From: Acidobacteriota bacterium
Lineage (GTDB): Bacteria > Acidobacteriota > Vicinamibacteria > Vicinamibacterales > CAVVIG01
Direction of reading: 5' to 3'
DNA length: 6,451 nucleotides
NCBI GenBank assembly: GCA_003222555.1
Contig: QHWL01000298.1
Coordinates: 574 to 7,024, forward strand
Of this stretch, positions 5,941-6,451 are shown in pieces. The notes beneath the pieces were generated by a model. That model made no database searches, was not told the DNA's origin, and worked only from the letters and a program-made list of their open reading frames with translations. The position numbers and the translations under genes were made by a program. Every line of letters starts with the position of its first letter. Within the stretch, counting starts at the first letter, position 1.

Positions 5941-6451
5941 ATGACCATCAACATCCCCATTCTGCTCGACCGGTTGTGCTACCGGCATCCGTCGATGCTC
6001 GTGGATGCCATCACCGAGCACGACGCCGGGCGCCGCCTCGTCGCCGTCAAGAACGTCACCGTCAACGAGGAGTTCTTTCAGGGCCATTTCCCGGGCGCGC
6101 CGCTCATGCCCGCCGTGCTGATGCTGGAGTCGCTGTCGCAGGTCGCGGCGATTCTGCTCCTGCAGCGCCAGGACGCGGCGCCCAACGCCCGTGTGTACTT
6201 GCGCGGCGTCAACGACGCCAAATTCCGTCGGCAGGTCGTGCCCGGCGACCGGCTGCGGCTGGAGATCTCCCTCGGCAGACGGCGCGCGGCGCTCGCGCGC
6301 GCGCAGGCGATCGCGTACGTGGGCGATCAGGTCGTCGCCGAGGCCGAGCTGCTGCTTGGTCTCATTGCCGACCGCACCGAAATCGATCCGACGGCCATCG
6401 TGAATCCGCGGGCACAGATCGGCGAGGGAACGACCATCGGACCGTATGTCA
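5941..6451 (+). CDS. fabZ: FabZ 3-hydroxyacyl-ACP dehydratase fused to LpxA acyltransferase (3'-partial)
   Basis: The first ~143 residues are a hot-dog-fold FabZ, which dehydrates (3R)-hydroxyacyl-ACP to trans-2-enoyl-ACP in fatty acid synthesis. The active-site pair is present: His49 in GHFPG and Glu63 in LMLES, the same numbering as in well-studied FabZ proteins, which supports ATG 5941 as the start. The usual MPGV reads MPAV here (Ala58). The domain ends at about AEAELLLGLIAD (residue 144). Without a stop or a usual start codon the frame continues from about residue 147 into EIDPTAIVNP, the N-terminal hexapeptide-repeat pattern of LpxA (UDP-GlcNAc 3-O-acyltransferase), and is still open at the window end. 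The two parts use the same substrate pool. No Shine-Dalgarno is visible: the palindrome's right arm lies directly upstream. FabZ identity is firm; the fusion depends on the reading being free of indels. Confidence 0.92.
   Translation, partial: MTINIPILLDRLCYRHPSMLVDAITEHDAGRRLVAVKNVTVNEEFFQGHFPGAPLMPAVLMLESLSQVAAILLLQRQDAAPNARVYLRGVNDAKFRRQVVPGDRLRLEISLGRRRAALARAQAIAYVGDQVVAEAELLLGLIADRTEIDPTAIVNPRAQIGEGTTIGPYV
6379..6451 (+). other. lpxA: LpxA N-terminal domain within the fused frame (partial)
   Basis: Residues 147-170 of the frame read as left-handed beta-helix hexapeptide repeats (IDPTAIV, then A-IGEG, then TTIGPYV), the normal opening of LpxA. LpxA transfers a 3-hydroxyacyl chain from ACP to UDP-GlcNAc as the first step of lipid A synthesis. 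No ATG or TTG occurs at the expected start of this domain; the only in-frame alternative is GTG at 6400-6402, which would cut off its first residues and has no convincing ribosome binding site. LpxD also has such repeats, but FabZ followed by IDPTAIV fits LpxA better. Confidence 0.75.

Overview
The window is about 6.4 kb of GC-rich DNA with every gene on the + strand: the 3' part of clpC, bamA, a skp/ompH-type chaperone gene, and the start of a fabZ reading frame that runs without a stop into an lpxA domain at the right edge. These genes point to a diderm, LPS-making bacterium. The wording of the ClpC and BamA proteins (an extended N-terminal Cys-containing segment before POTRA 1, the C-terminal block ending in FRFAVGSTF) and the intergenic repeats look most like Acidobacteriota, perhaps the Vicinamibacteria. 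That placement is from memory of the families, not from a search.

Layout. Positions 1-2289 hold a class III Clp ATPase (ClpC) that has lost its first 40-45 residues to the window edge; its frame is broken near 2019. Positions 2290-2441 are intergenic and carry a long palindrome built of 8-bp units. Positions 2442-5128 hold BamA, the outer-membrane protein insertase, with a second frame break near 4900-4925. Positions 5129-5228 hold a second palindrome whose loop contains a perfect TATAAT. Positions 5229-5846 encode a Skp/OmpH periplasmic chaperone. Positions 5847-5940 hold a third palindrome, built of 7-bp units, that ends five bases before the next start codon. Positions 5941-6451 encode FabZ fused in frame to the N-terminus of LpxA.

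How the genes work together. BamA, Skp, FabZ and LpxA form the common outer-membrane biogenesis neighbourhood: Skp carries unfolded porins across the periplasm, BamA inserts them, and FabZ and LpxA share the 3-hydroxyacyl-ACP pool that feeds either phospholipid or lipid A synthesis. The usual lpxD between skp and fabZ is absent here. ClpC upstream is a cytoplasmic protein-quality-control unfoldase and is not obviously part of the same pathway.

Most worth a second look are: (i) all three intergenic gaps are largely filled by long near-palindromes, each made of an array of short tandem units facing its own inverted copy; (ii) the FabZ-LpxA fusion; (iii) two frame breaks in two housekeeping genes, which are more likely assembly or sequencing errors than true pseudogenes, although the clpC one looks like a loss of about 23 bases rather than a single-base error. 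I see no CRISPR array, mobile element, tRNA or rRNA.
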